In this document: positions 42,825 to 53,158 of the stretch, piece by piece
Numbering within the stretch: the stretch's first letter is position 1
Layout: each line of letters starts with the position of its first letter
Origin: Erinaceus europaeus
Lineage: Eukaryota > Chordata > Mammalia > Eulipotyphla > Erinaceidae
Assembly (NCBI RefSeq): GCF_950295315.1
Contig: NC_080164.1
Location: forward strand, 7,820,082 to 7,884,081
Length of the DNA stretch: 64,000 nt
Reading direction: 5' to 3'
Position numbers and translations under genes: made by a program
The notes under the pieces: generated by a model
Databases searched by the model: none
Seen by the model: the letters and a program-made list of their open reading frames with translations, nothing else
What the model was told of the DNA's origin: nothing

Positions 42825-44500
42825 TTTTCGTTTTATTTATAAAATGATAGTATTGACAAGACAATAAGATGAGAGGGGTACAATTCCACACCATTCCCAC
42901 CACCAGAACTCCCTATCCCCTCCCCTCCCCTGATAGCTTTCCTATTCTTTAACCCTCTGAGTGTATGGACCCAGGATCATTGTGGGCTACAGAAGGTAGG
43001 AGGTCTGGTTTCTGTAATTGCTTCCCCGCTGAACATGAGCATTGACAGGTAGATCCATACTTTCAGCCTCTTTCTCTCTTTCCCTAGTGGGGCAGGACTC
43101 TGGAGGAAGCGAGGCTCCAGGACACATTGGTGGGGTTGTCTGCCCAGGGAAGTCTCATTGACATCATGAGAGTGTCTGGAACCTGGTGGCTGCAAAAGGG
43201 TTAAGATATAAGGCCGAACAGATTGTTGACTAACCATGAACATAAAGCCAAGAATGTTAAAAATGAAGATTTGGGGTCTCTGCTTTGGAAAAAGCTAGTA
43301 AATCTATTTTAGGTATATTCCAGAGGGCCCACGTTTAGACCCTACTAGTTTTTGCCTGAGCCTGACATCTAACCTGCAGGTGACCTAAGTTATTGTCTTG
43401 GAAGATGGTTTCATAATTGGAAAAAGGACTAGAAAACTGGGTCAGGGAAAAGAGTAGTTACTAAATGTGGGGAAAGTATATAAATAGTGTTAACTGTAAA
43501 CCCCACCGGTTTGATATGAGGCCCATATTCAGCACAGGAGCCTATATATCTTCTGCATCCCTGTAGGTCTGAGCTTTCATTCTGTGGTCATAGCTAGGAA
43601 CATTCCAGTCCATGGTAATTTCAGGACCCATCTTCCTCAGGTAGTAGGTAGATTATGTTGTCCAACTTTCCTTCAGAGAATAGAACATTCCCCTACCATT
43701 ATTGATCCCCATTTAGGGCAAGGTCTTATAGGGGCCCACAGAGGGGTCCATTATGTTGTTCCTGGTGGAGATGACCAGTGACAGTGGAGAGAGGGATCTG
43801 TTAGAGGTCTGGGTCCATCATGTCCATCATCATCCCAGGGCTCCCTGACTAGGGCCTCAGGTGATGGGGTGGCTTGGTTGTGACTAAGGAGTCATCATTA
43901 AGGAATGTCAATCTTTTGCCCTTATTCAGCTTTTGTAGCCCTTACTTTGTCTGACATGGTTAACTTTAGAGTGATTGGGGGAAGTAGGTGAGGCGGGTAT
44001 CTAGGTCTAAGTAGAAACTCTTTTATTAGGTACTTTAAGGTGTCTTTTTAGGTGTTTCTACTTTCTTGCTTCCTTTTTGACTCACTGCAAATTATTGTGC
44101 ACTTTTTCTTTAAGGTATATATTTACTGCTAACTTATGGATACATGTACATATGCCTTATCTCATGGGCCCTGGTTTATATCTAGATTTTGAGGTTTTAT
44201 TAAGAAGTGTGACACTCAAAATGGAGTTACAGAGTCCTCTGAGCTAGTAAGGGTCTCACCAGAGTAATGAATCTGAAGAGCTGACATCCCAAGTCTGATG
44301 TCTCCGGACACAGTCCAAAGTGAAGCATGCTGAGGTGGGACTGGTTGCACTGATTAAGTTGGGATCAACAGATGTGCTGTTATTTAGTATGAACTGAGAG
44401 AAGCATGCTGGAAAGTGAGCCCCACCCTAGAGGTTCCAGGACTAGGAGATGTATGGGCTTCATAGAGGAAGCAGAAGGTTCCTGCTGTCTTAGGAACCCA
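42825..44500 (-). mobile_element. H element, longest copy (about 1.7 kb)
   Basis: It starts with 'attttatttataaaatgata' and follows the H block. Past the end of the 24.9 kb copy it contains further sequence ('gtccaaagtgaagcatgctg', 'gttcctgctgtcttaggaac'). No sense-strand frame longer than 88 codons, hence non-coding. It defines the minimum length of the family in this window. Confidence 0.85.
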
Positions 44501-44900
44501 GATTTTTCAATTGTCATTTACTCATTTGTGCTTATGTCCTATGACTTCTGCAATGAATTGCCATAATTTCAGTGGTTTCACATGATCATGATCTGTTATC
44601 TGAGTGTTAGAGATAGAACAATTCTGAAAGGTCTGTCTTGGGCCTATCAGGCAGGTGGCCAGCAAGCCTGAATTCTAAGCCTGAATTCTTTCTGGAAGCT
44701 TGACAGGAAAATAACTTCCCTGGACTTTTCCAAATATCCTTCATGACCCATAGCCAGTAAGGACCTAGAGCCCTCCCCACTTCCAGTATGACTGTTCCCT
44801 CTCTGGTTCTCATTATCTTGCCTCCTTCCAGTGACAAAGAACCTCATATCTCATACTGTAACAGGCCACCCAGGTAGATTTGATTAATCTCCTTATCTCA
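44501..44900 (-). mobile_element. Ancient interspersed repeat, family not assigned
   Basis: 'gaattctttctggaagcttg', 'acttccctggacttttccaa' and 'gattaatctccttatctcaa' + 'agttcttcac' follow the order of a widespread ancient mammalian repeat (ctggaggct, ccttgccttttcc, aatctcccatctcaagatcctt). I cannot name the family with confidence; the orientation is a guess. Confidence 0.45.
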
Positions 44901-44929
44901 AAGTTCTTCACTAGATACAAAGTCCCTTC

Positions 44930-45065
44930 TAGATTCCAGGGATTAGAGGATTATCTTTTCTGGGAAAGTCATTCAAGTCTCTTTCTAACATCCATGGCCC
45001 TACATGTCTCCCACTATGAAAGGGGTTAGAACTGATGGCCTCTAAAAACCTGTCTGGCTCTAGCA
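44930..45065 (+). mobile_element. MIR fragment (probable)
   Basis: 'gggaaagtcattcaagtctc' then 'ctatgaaaggggttagaact' and 'gatggcctctaaaaacctgt' resembles the 3' side of a MIR-type element (gacttgatgacctctaaggtcc pattern). Confidence 0.5.
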
Positions 45066-45339
45066 ATGAGGAGAGCATGGTGACCTGGAGTCTTGTAGAA
45101 TCTGGAAGCCCAGGTTGGGTGAATACACTACCATTCTCCATGTTACTTTTGTCCTAAGAGTTCAAGTGACCTTTGATTCCCTTTCTTTGGCTGAAGCCAG
45201 CAAATCCCACAACATCCTCAGTTATACTTTCTTCTGCCCAGAGCTCAGTAGCCCCCTGGCCTGGTAGAGGCTCCACGTAATTGACCCATCCACACCTCAA
45301 ACAAAGGGAAGTCCAAAGAAAACTTTTTTTTTTTTTACT

Positions 45340-46115
45340 TTTTAAATACTGATTCAATATCAATTTAAAAAATTTTAAGAGAACAGGTGTACAATTCCAC
45401 ACCATTTCCATCACCAGAGTTCTCCCTCCACGGGAAATTACAGTAATTCTCCCAAGGTCACAGATATGGATTGATTTTGTAGCTATAACTATCTGTTTCT
45501 AGCTATATCTATTTATCTTTCTTTTTCTTTTTTTTTTAACTTTTTTTTTGAAGTTCTCTTTATTATTGGATGGAGACAGCCAGAATTTGAGAGGGGAGGA
45601 GGTGACAGAGAGGGAGAGACACAAAGAGGCACCTGCAACACTGCTCCCCCACTCATGAAGCTTTCCCCCCGCAGGTGGGGTAAGGGGAGTCCTTGTTTAT
45701 TGTAACATTCGCTCAGCCAGGTACACCACCACTAGCCCCTCTTTTTCTTTCTTGCCCATTTTTTCTGTGGTCCTACCTTCACTTTCTTTCTAAGTTACCC
45801 TATACCCGATACTACTTCCAAATGTCCTTTCTTTTTTCTTCTTCTCTTCTGATCAGAGAAACAGTGCCTGGCTTCTTCTGGCGTTTTCCAGAGTTGCTTC
45901 CTTTTCACTGATGGTATTGATTATTGGTGACAGATGGCAAGATTATTGGTGACAGATGCTTCAAATACTAGTGGAATTTGAATTAAGAGTCCTCTGGTGT
46001 TCTTCCCTTTTAAATTACCCCTGTTTGAGTATGGGTCAAAGTTCCTTTTGGGATGCAGAAGGTAGAAGTTCTGGATTCAGTAACTGCTTCTCTGCTGGTC
46101 AAACCATACTCCTGA
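45340..46115 (-). mobile_element. Old L1/H-type 3' region, split by a SINE
   Basis: 'acaggtgtacaattccacac' + 'catttccatcaccagag' is a diverged H terminus. After the nested SINE the H-like 'gagtatgggtcaaagttcct', 'gatgcagaaggtagaagttc' and 'gtaactgcttctctgctgg' resume. A 24-bp unit ('gattattggtgacagatg') is duplicated in tandem near 45918-45960. Confidence 0.6.
45540..45742 (-). mobile_element. SINE-B nested in an old L1/H region
   Basis: 'ctttattattggatggagac', 'ccagaatttgagaggggagg', 'cacctgcaacactgctcccc', head 'caggtacaccaccactagcc'. Confidence 0.88.
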
Positions 46116-46129
46116 TTTAGAAATTTCTT

Positions 46130-46343
46130 TTTTCATTTTTATTATCTTTATTTATTGAATAAAGACAGTCAGAAATCAAGAGGGAAGGGGGAGATAGAGA
46201 GGAAGAGAGACAGAGATATACCTGCAGCCCTGCTTCACCACTTGTAAAGCTTTGGCCCTGCAGGTGGGGACCAAGGGCTCAAACTTGGGTCCTTGCACAC
46301 CATCACATGTGTGCTCAACCAGGTGCACCACCACCCAGCTCCT
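46130..46343 (-). mobile_element. SINE-B, full length
   Basis: 'tttatttattgaataaagac' tail, 'acctgcagccctgcttcacc', 'ccctgcaggtggggaccaag', box B complement and head 'gtgcaccaccacccagctcc'. Confidence 0.92.
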
Positions 46344-46437
46344 GAAAATCCTTACTTTACTACCTTAAAACTTCAATTTTAGAAGCTCAGAGATCTTTGG
46401 GATAAAATTCTTCTTAAGAAAAAAATATATCACAAAT

Positions 46438-46742
46438 AGGGCCTGTCAGCAATCTTGCACAGAGTAGAACACATCTGTTATCATGCACCAGTACCCAGAT
46501 TCAAGCTCTTGCTCCCTACCTGAAGAGGTGACTTCAGAAGCAGTGGGGTGTATCTGCAGGAATCCCTCTTGCTCTCTCTCTCTCTCTCTGTGTGTGTTCC
46601 CCTTCCCTTTCATTGTCTCTGTCCTATCAAGTAAAAAGAAAAAAATGGCCACCAGGAGCAGTGGATTCAAAGCGAAGATACCAAGCCCTAGCAATAACCC
46701 TGGTGGCAATAGCAGTAATAATAATAATAATAATAACAACAC
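46438..46742 (+). mobile_element. SINE with C-tail
   Basis: Diverged head, 'agattcaagctcttgctccc', CT-rich middle, 'aaaatggccaccaggagcag' C-tail, 'ccctagcaataaccctggtg' and a terminal (AAT)n run. Confidence 0.85.
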
Positions 46743-46835
46743 AGTCCAATCCACTTAAACTACTTCCCCATCAAACTCACTTAAAAATTAAAACTCTACA
46801 CACATCATTATCATCAGTAAGAGTCAATGAATGTG

Positions 46836-46995
46836 GTGGATCCCACAATGACCTTGGGTCCATACTCGCAGAGGGTTAAAGAATAGGAAAGCTATCAGGG
46901 GAGGGAGGGATATAGAATTCTAGTGGTGGGAATTGTGTGAAGTTGTACCCCTCTTATGCTATCGTTTAGTCAATGTTTCCTTTTTATAATTTTTT
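46836..46995 (+). mobile_element. H element, short 5'-truncated copy
   Basis: 'cacaatgaccttgggtccat', 'gagggttaaagaataggaaa', 'ctagtggtgggaattgtgtg', ending 'gtcaatgtttcctttttata'. Its A-rich tail is replaced by a T-run, which is unusual. Confidence 0.85.
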
Positions 46996-47255
46996 TTTTT
47001 TAAGAAAAGGAGACAGACAGAGTCAAAAATCATGCTGAGTGGAGAAGATTCAAGGAACAAAAGGAAATTTCCTGGTCTGGTGGTTGGGGAAACTGGAGAT
47101 AAAATCTGGGTATCAGAGGACAGGAAGGGGCTCAGACACCTTCATGGTGAGTGTGGAGAGTTCTATGAAAACTATACCCCTGACATCTTCTGATCTTGTA
47201 AGCCACTGCTAAATCACTAATAATAAAAACCTATATAAAAATACTTAAACAAAAA
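46996..47255 (+). mobile_element. L1 3' UTR end
   Basis: 'atcatgctgagtggagaaga', 'ctggtggttggggaaactgg', 'gatcttgtaagccactgcta' + 'aatcactaataataaaaac' match the 3' terminus of a mammalian L1 of the same type as 35800-35890. Confidence 0.65.
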
Positions 47256-47347
47256 GAAAGATTAAAGCTTTAAGCTACAAGTGTGAAGTCTTACATGCAA
47301 GATTTCGTGTATCCTCTGGGGTCTAGTATCTTTATAAGCTCCTATTT

Positions 47348-47349
<2 letters not shown>

Positions 47350-47403
<54 letters not shown>

Positions 47404-47404
47404 G
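47350..47404. repeat. (GA)n microsatellite
   Basis: Near-uninterrupted GA array. Confidence 0.95.
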
Positions 47405-48180
47405 AATTGGGCTATTCACTTTGGGTTTCACATTCCAGAACCAGGGGGCAGGTTGCTTGGTAGTGATTTACAACTCCATTCTCCTTTCTGTTTCTGTAGG
47501 TCAAAAGGGAATCAGTGATGTGAACTCACAGGCACTGTTTCCATCCACACTTGTCTAAGATGCAATCAGCCTAGAACTATCCACCTTTAGTACCTTTCTT
47601 TATCTCCTGCCATCTACACAGAGGCTGTGACAAATGCTCTCAGTGGGTGTTTGTGATTCATTTTTGTGATGGTCCCATGATGTCTGAAGAAGTTAAAGTT
47701 TAATCCCTCTCCCTTCCCACTGGCCTTTATAGCTTGGTTGGTCCTGCCAATAATTCCCAAAGGTCTGAGTTTCTAGAAAAGTACACGGCCTGACCAAGGC
47801 AAGTGACTGTATTTGCTGAGCAGAAATTCTGCCCTGTTTTTAAAAGCTTCTCTTATACAGCAGCAATAAATGCAGCCCAGCCTGTCAATGCTTCCATTTT
47901 CAGCTCGTGTTATGAAGATCTCTATCTAGGAATAAACTTCCTCAAAGATAAAACAACAGGCTTGCACATTGAAGACAATGGAAATACTGTCTTTAGAGTT
48001 TGAGGCACCACTGCTAAAGACACTCAGAGAACACAGTGTACTCTTCTCCTTGAACCTGACAATTTATGTATTGTTCAGGAACTAGCCCCGAGCAGAGTCG
48101 GAGAAGAGTCAGTATTTGGGGTCCTTTACAACACTGAACTTGACCTGTCATCTATAGAGCAGAAAAAAGGGGTTTTCATT
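47405..48180. other. Single-copy interval
   Basis: Repeat-poor. 47750-48150 is of balanced composition and could be conserved. A 66-codon frame (47803-48003, plus) has no recognised family. Confidence 0.35.
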
Positions 48181-48345
48181 TTTTGTTTGTTTTGTTTTTT
48201 TGTTTTTTTTCTGAGACTCCCCCCACCCCCTCCATGGGAACACTACTCAATACTGGTTTATGGTGATTCTGGGGATTGAACCTGGTAGCTCAGATCCCTG
48301 GGCATGAAAGTTATTTGTATAACCATTATGTTGTTTCCTTGATCC
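48181..48345 (-). mobile_element. SINE-D with T-rich tail
   Basis: A GTTT/T-rich tract (48181-48212) then 'actactcaatactggtttat', 'ggtgattctggggattgaac' and 'gggcatgaaagttatttgta' + 'taaccattatg': a reverse SINE-D. Confidence 0.78.
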
Positions 48346-49121
48346 TGGAAAGGTTTGTTTTTAAGGGTGACACAAATTACATGCTACACAACAGGGATTC
48401 AGGGCAATTTCTGGTTTCAGAAACTTTCAAATACACACATGAATATGTGTGTATATGCAAAGCACAGGTAGACACCTGTAGCCATTGGAGCAGACCATCA
48501 CCCTGTGTCTCGCTGGCCTGTGCCCTTGGTAGCGTGTGTGGGGATGAGCATGGGGGAGAGAATAGTTTGGGGTTCGGACGTTGCTACACATACATGCACA
48601 GGTGTGGGTGTGAATTTTTCCTCAGATTTGTAGGGTAGCTTGTAGACTCTGTATAGAACTTTCCTAGCCAGGGTTTGATCACTCTGAATAATAAAATTGA
48701 ATTAGTCAACCCTAGAGTATGCCAGGTTGCGTCAAGTGAATCAAGTGAAAAGAGTCTAATTACTAGTATCTGTCCCAAACACATGCAGGTCAGGAAGCAT
48801 CCACTACTCACTGCTTACAACAGCCTAACAGTCAGTACAGGATAACGCAGTCTGTGTTCTTCATCACACTTCAGGAAAAGTTTGTCCTGGTAATAGAATG
48901 AATAACCCTGGAGCAGACCACTACTCTGAAGTGCCCTGCTCAGATTCCACTTAAATGTCAACTGTGAGTTCCTACATCAAGTAGAGTGGCCAAGGAAGGT
49001 CTCTTCTAATATTCAAGCTAAGAAGAGATCACTAAGAATAGAGCTAGAATAGCAGTAAAACTTTAGCTAGGAGGAATTTACATACTAATAATATTTCTAT
49101 ATGTGGGTTAATGTACATGTG

Positions 49122-49124
<3 letters not shown>
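48346..49124. other. Single-copy interval
   Basis: No recognised repeat. A 120-codon frame (48276-48638, plus) begins inside the SINE and is probably fortuitous. Confidence 0.4.

Positions 49125-49163
<39 letters not shown>
49125..49163. repeat. (AC)n microsatellite
   Basis: Uninterrupted AC run of about 19 units. Confidence 0.95.
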
Positions 49164-49164
<1 letters not shown>

Positions 49165-49211
49165 TTGCCAATTTATCACTAGGCATCTGTGCCTGCATGA
49201 CTCCACTATTC

Positions 49212-49404
49212 CCAGATGTCTTTTTCTCTCTCTTTTTTGATAGGAGGGTGAAAGAGAAACAGAGAGAGCTATGGAGGGAAAAGGAGGAAGATACCTGCAA
49301 TACTTCTTCATCTTTAGTGAAGCTTCTCCCCTGCAAGTAGGGACCAACAGTTTGAACTCAGGTCCTTGCTCACTTTATCAAGTGAATCACCACCCACAAC
49401 CCCC
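49212..49404 (-). mobile_element. SINE-B, diverged
   Basis: 'gggtgaaagagaaacagaga', 'acctgcaatacttcttcatc', 'ctgcaagtagggaccaacag' and head 'gtgaatcaccacccacaacc'. Confidence 0.82.
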
Positions 49405-49449
49405 CTAAGTTACTAAGCTGTTTCTCTGCTGATTAAGAAGAGTTGGTAT

Positions 49450-49522
49450 GGGGCCAGGCAGTGGCAAACCAGGTCAAGCGTACACATTACAGTGTTCAAG
49501 CCCCTGGCCCCCCACCTGCAGT
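49450..49522 (+). mobile_element. SINE-B head, cut off by an H copy
   Basis: 'ggggccaggcagtggcaaac' to 'ccccccacctgcag' (49522). It ends abruptly where H sequence begins; the SINE remainder is not found on the other side. Confidence 0.85.
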
Positions 49523-49898
49523 TACACAATAGTCTGCAGTGAGTACCCCCCAACACCTCATCTGCACTATTCCAGCCTTCCAGACTTCTCTGGCCAGATG
49601 ACCCCACCAATGTGTCCTGGAGCTCCACTTCCCCAGAGACCCACCCTACTAGGGAAAGAGAGAGGCAGACTGGGAGTATGGATCCACCAGTCAATGCCCA
49701 TGTTCAGCGGGGAAGCAATTACAGATGCCAGACCTCCCACTTTCTGCACCCGACAGTGACCTTGGGTCCATACTCCCAGAGGGTTAAAGAAAAGGAAAGC
49801 TATCAGGGGAGGGGATGGGATATGGAGATCTGGTGGTGGGAATTGTGTGGAGTTGTACCCCTCTTATCCTCTGGTTTTGTTAATGTCTCCTTTTTTAA
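49523..49898 (+). mobile_element. H element with (GAAA)n tail
   Basis: From 'acacaatagtctgcagtgag' through 'gaccccaccaatgtgtcctg' and 'aatgcccatgttcagcgggg' to 'ctctggttttgttaatgtct' + 'cc', followed by an A-rich tail that has turned into a GAAA microsatellite. Confidence 0.9.
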
Positions 49899-49935
49899 AG
49901 AAAGAAAGAAAAAAAAGAGAGAGCAAAAGAGAGAG

Positions 49936-49990
<55 letters not shown>
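49899..49990. repeat. (GAAA)n microsatellite grown from a retroposon tail
   Basis: Begins as 'aaagaaagaaagaaaaaaaag' and becomes a regular GAAA array to about 49990. Confidence 0.93.
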
Positions 49991-50389
49991 GCATGCATGG
50001 AGAGATAACTTATAATCCATTTGCATTTCTGGTGGTCACGTCTTAAGAGTCCCTTCCTTCCAGCAGTAAGAGTTGAAGCTGTGCAGCTACTCTTCCACAC
50101 CAGGCTGACATGGACTGATTCACAACTTGTCTCCTAGTTTGGTCCCACAAAGCCAAACTTAACTTCAGTCTCAAAACCCAAAATGCTTGAGGAACCTGCC
50201 CTTATAATGGGGTGGGGTGGGGTGGGGTGGCTGAGTATTCCTGAGAGAAGGAGAAGCATAAAAGAGGTATTTAGCTCAGTTACTGTACGTGAGTCTGAGT
50301 AGAAACAGGAGAGTATCTATTAAAAAGACTTAAATAACTGAAATAACTGTGTGGGAGGGGAAGGGCTATATAGAACTTTGGCCTGGAAT
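49991..50389. other. Single-copy interval with a G4 motif
   Basis: Unassigned apart from a (GGGGT)n tract at 50209-50230. Confidence 0.4.
50209..50230 (+). repeat. (GGGGT)n, G-quadruplex motif
   Basis: Four runs of GGGG separated by single T residues at 50209-50227, plus a trailing TGG. Short loops make this a strong candidate for a parallel G-quadruplex. Confidence 0.9.
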
Positions 50390-50520
50390 CAGCCGATAAA
50401 GAAAATCTGATCTTCTAATAATGTATCTGGCATTGATTCACTGTGTTACTTTGGGTAGGTTATAACCTCTCTCAGGGCTTCTAATTTTTCCTCTGTAAAA
50501 TAAAGCTTTCTAATTATTCA
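50390..50520 (+). mobile_element. MIR fragment
   Basis: 'gattcactgtgttactttgg' + 'gtaggttataacctctctca', 'gggcttctaatttttcctct' and 'gtaaaataaagc' follow the plus-strand MIR core closely. Confidence 0.72.
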
Positions 50521-50664
50521 GCCAGGTTTGACACAGTGGGGTGTTCCTAATTATCAACATAAAATAAAAGGACTTTTCTATCTCCTGGTTCCTTTAGTGG
50601 TCTAGTGTCCAATAAGGGACAAGGCAAACGGTGAAGTCCAGGATACCTGTGAGAAATCTTCACT

Positions 50665-50813
50665 TAAAAAAGAAGGGGAAAATAAAGAAAGAAAGGAAGA
50701 AAAAAACGAACAAAAGAAAGAAAGAAAGAGAGAGAGGGAGGGAGGGAGGGAGGAAGGAAGGAAGGAAGGAAGGAAGGAAGGAAGGAAGGAAGGAAGGAAG
50801 GAAGGAAGGAAGG
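50665..50813. repeat. (GAAA)n / (GGGA)n / (GGAA)n purine tract
   Basis: A-rich GAAA sequence, then GA and GGGA units, then about 15 GGAA units (50751-50813). All purines sit on the plus strand. Confidence 0.95.
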
Positions 50814-50819
50814 CCTAGG

Positions 50820-51065
50820 TGTGGGCAGTGTTTGACTCAGTAGAGTGTACACATTACCATGAGCAAGGACTCAAGTTCAAGCCCCTGGTACTTCAAGAGC
50901 TACAGGTCTCTCTCTCGCTCACTCTCACTCTTGCTCTTTCTCCCTCCTCCTTTTTACTCTCCATTTATCTCTGTATATAAAAGTAAAAAAATATATATAT
51001 CCACCAGAAGCGATGAAGTCAGTATGATGACACCTGCCTCAGCAATAATCCTAGTGGAGGAGAAG
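50820..51065 (+). mobile_element. SINE-B with C-tail
   Basis: 'gtgggcagtgtttgactcag' head, 'caagttcaagcccctggtac' box B, CT-rich middle, 'ccaccagaagcgatgaagtc' and 'ctcagcaataatcctagtgg'. Confidence 0.85.
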
Positions 51066-51066
51066 G

Positions 51067-51075
51067 CAGAGAGAG

Positions 51076-51120
<45 letters not shown>
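51067..51120. repeat. (GA)n microsatellite
   Basis: GA array directly after the SINE tail. Confidence 0.93.
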
Positions 51121-51123
<3 letters not shown>

Positions 51124-51154
51124 AATTCAAACAAGGATTTGTGCTTTTTTCTGT

Positions 51155-51436
51155 TTTTGCCCCCAGGGTTATTGCTGGGGCTCAGTACCTGCACTATGAA
51201 TCCACTGCTCCTGGCAGACTTTTTTTCCCCCCAATTTATTATTTGATAGTACAGAGTGAAATTGAGAGTGAAGAGGAAGATAGAGAAGGAGAGAGAAAGA
51301 CAGACACCTGCAGACCTGCTTTGCAGCTTGTGAAGTGACCCACCCCTGCAGGTAGGGAGCCAGGGGCTGGAACCCCAATCCCTGTGCTTAGCTTAAACTA
51401 TGTGCTTTACCAAGTGCAGCATAGCCTGCCTCCCGA
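51155..51436 (-). mobile_element. SINE with C-tail (A/B hybrid)
   Basis: Reverse C-tail 'agggttattgctggggctca' and 'atccactgctcctggcagac', GA segment, 'acacctgcagacctgctttg' and head 'gtgcagcatagcctgcctcc'. Confidence 0.88.
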
Positions 51437-51912
51437 GGTTTACATCTTAAGTTGGTGAAGTGGCTAAGATAATTGACAAAAGTAAAAAAGAACTCTGAGT
51501 CTATAGTCAAGAAAGAAAAAAAGAAAAGAAAAGAAACACAGAAGCAGTTACAGCAGTTACAGACATTTATTCTCTACCCCGATCTTCCGAATCCATCACT
51601 CAAATAAGAAATACTTACAACTTTGAAAATAGTATCATTCTGCCCAGAGTTTAAAAGAGAATGTCACATGTATTCCATTTGAGACACTATAAATGATTAA
51701 TATCAATGTCTTCCTTAGTGCATAAAGCTTTGAATATCCTTTAGTGGAAGGGGTTGTTTGTTTTTTGTTTGCTTGCTTGTTTATTTTTGCATTGGTGAAG
51801 TACTGCTGGAGTTCCTTCATAGCTCAGGATCTAGAACTATTTCACTGTCTATATGACATCCTGTGATTTTTGAGTCTTCCTTGAGCATTCCTAAAAAAGT
51901 AGATCTTAAAAG
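51437..51912. other. Single-copy interval
   Basis: AT-rich. No recognised element. Confidence 0.4.
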
Positions 51913-52195
51913 GGAGTCGGGCAGTGGTGCAGGGAGTTAAGCGCATGTGGCGCAAAGCGCAAGGACGGGCGTAAGGATCCCAGTTTGAGCCCCCGGCTCC
52001 CCACCTGTAGGGGTGTCTCTTCACAGGCGATGAAGCAGGTCTGTAGGTGTCTGTCTTTCTCCCACACTCTTTTTCTTCCCCTCCTCTCTCCATTTCTCTC
52101 TGTCCTATCCAACAACAAAGACATCAGTAACCACAATGTTAAACAACAAGGGCAACAAAAGAGAAAATAAATAAATATAAAGAACTTATAAAAAT
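51913..52195 (+). mobile_element. SINE-A, full length
   Basis: 'gggagtcgggcagtggtgca' head, 'cgcaaagcgcaaggacgggc' with CpG sites still present, full body and AAC tail. The CpG retention suggests a fairly recent insertion. Confidence 0.94.
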
Positions 52196-52229
52196 CTTTT
52201 TTAAAAAAGAAGAAAATAAAAGAAATCTT

Positions 52230-52470
52230 AGGAGCTGGGTGGTAGCACACCTGGTTGTAAGCACATGTTACAGTGTGCAAGGACCTGGGTTCGATTCCCC
52301 AACCCCTACCTGCATAGGGAAAGCTTCACGAGTGGTGAAGCAGTGCTGCAGGTGTCTCTCTGTCTCTCTCCCACTCTACCTACCCTGTCCTCTCAATGTC
52401 TGGCTGTCTCTATCCAATAAGCAAATTAAGATAATAAAATTTAAGGAAAAGTAAAAAAGAAAAAAGAAAA
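52230..52470 (+). mobile_element. SINE-B, full length, young
   Basis: 'ggagctgggtggtagcacac' to an A-rich tail, flanked by a perfect 12-bp target-site duplication 'aaaagaaatctt' at 52218-52229 and 52471-52482. Confidence 0.94.
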
Positions 52471-52482
52471 AAAAGAAATCTT

Positions 52483-53098
52483 GCCAAATTTTTTGTTTCC
52501 CATCTCCATCTTGGTAGCAACTGAGATTCTGAATTCAGTGACTATATGTTAGACACTGTTTACTTGAACTTTCTAAAACAAACTGTTCATCTTGGGAGTC
52601 ACAGAAAAGCTCTCCTTTTTGTCAGCATGCCCATGCCTCTCCTCAGAGACTTGCCAACACAAACGCCTCCTCCCAGGACTGCACTCCCCCACCTTAAGCA
52701 TTTGGGTGACGCTACCGTTGGACCCCACTCAATAAATTTGCATTGAGCACTTAATTTGTCCAGGATGCCTTACTAATTTGGCAATATTTATTTTGGCCCC
52801 CAAAGCATAAGGCAGCTAAGTTCTTTTGTTTGGTTTGGTGCTCTTTTTTTTTCTTTTAATTTTTTTCTTCCATTTTCATAAAAGGATTTGAGATATGGAA
52901 AAGTTACAATGTCATGGACAGGACTCGTTTCCTGTTGATGAGTCACATACATATGAAAGGTGCTGGGTGATATTTCTCAGCCGAGAAAGTCCACAGAGCC
53001 CTGTGTGGAGAAAACCCTCAACTAGGGTGGTCTGGAGGTGACTTCCCGACCTTGTATAATGTCAAGAGGAATTATTGTGTAAGTACAGTAGCCAGATA

Positions 53099-53099
<1 letters not shown>
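52483..53099. other. Single-copy interval
   Basis: No recognised repeat. The T-rich stretch at 52848-52870 may be a retroposon tail. Confidence 0.4.

Positions 53100-53157
<58 letters not shown>
53100..53157. repeat. (CA)n microsatellite
   Basis: About 28 uninterrupted CA units. Confidence 0.96.
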
Positions 53158-53158
<1 letters not shown>

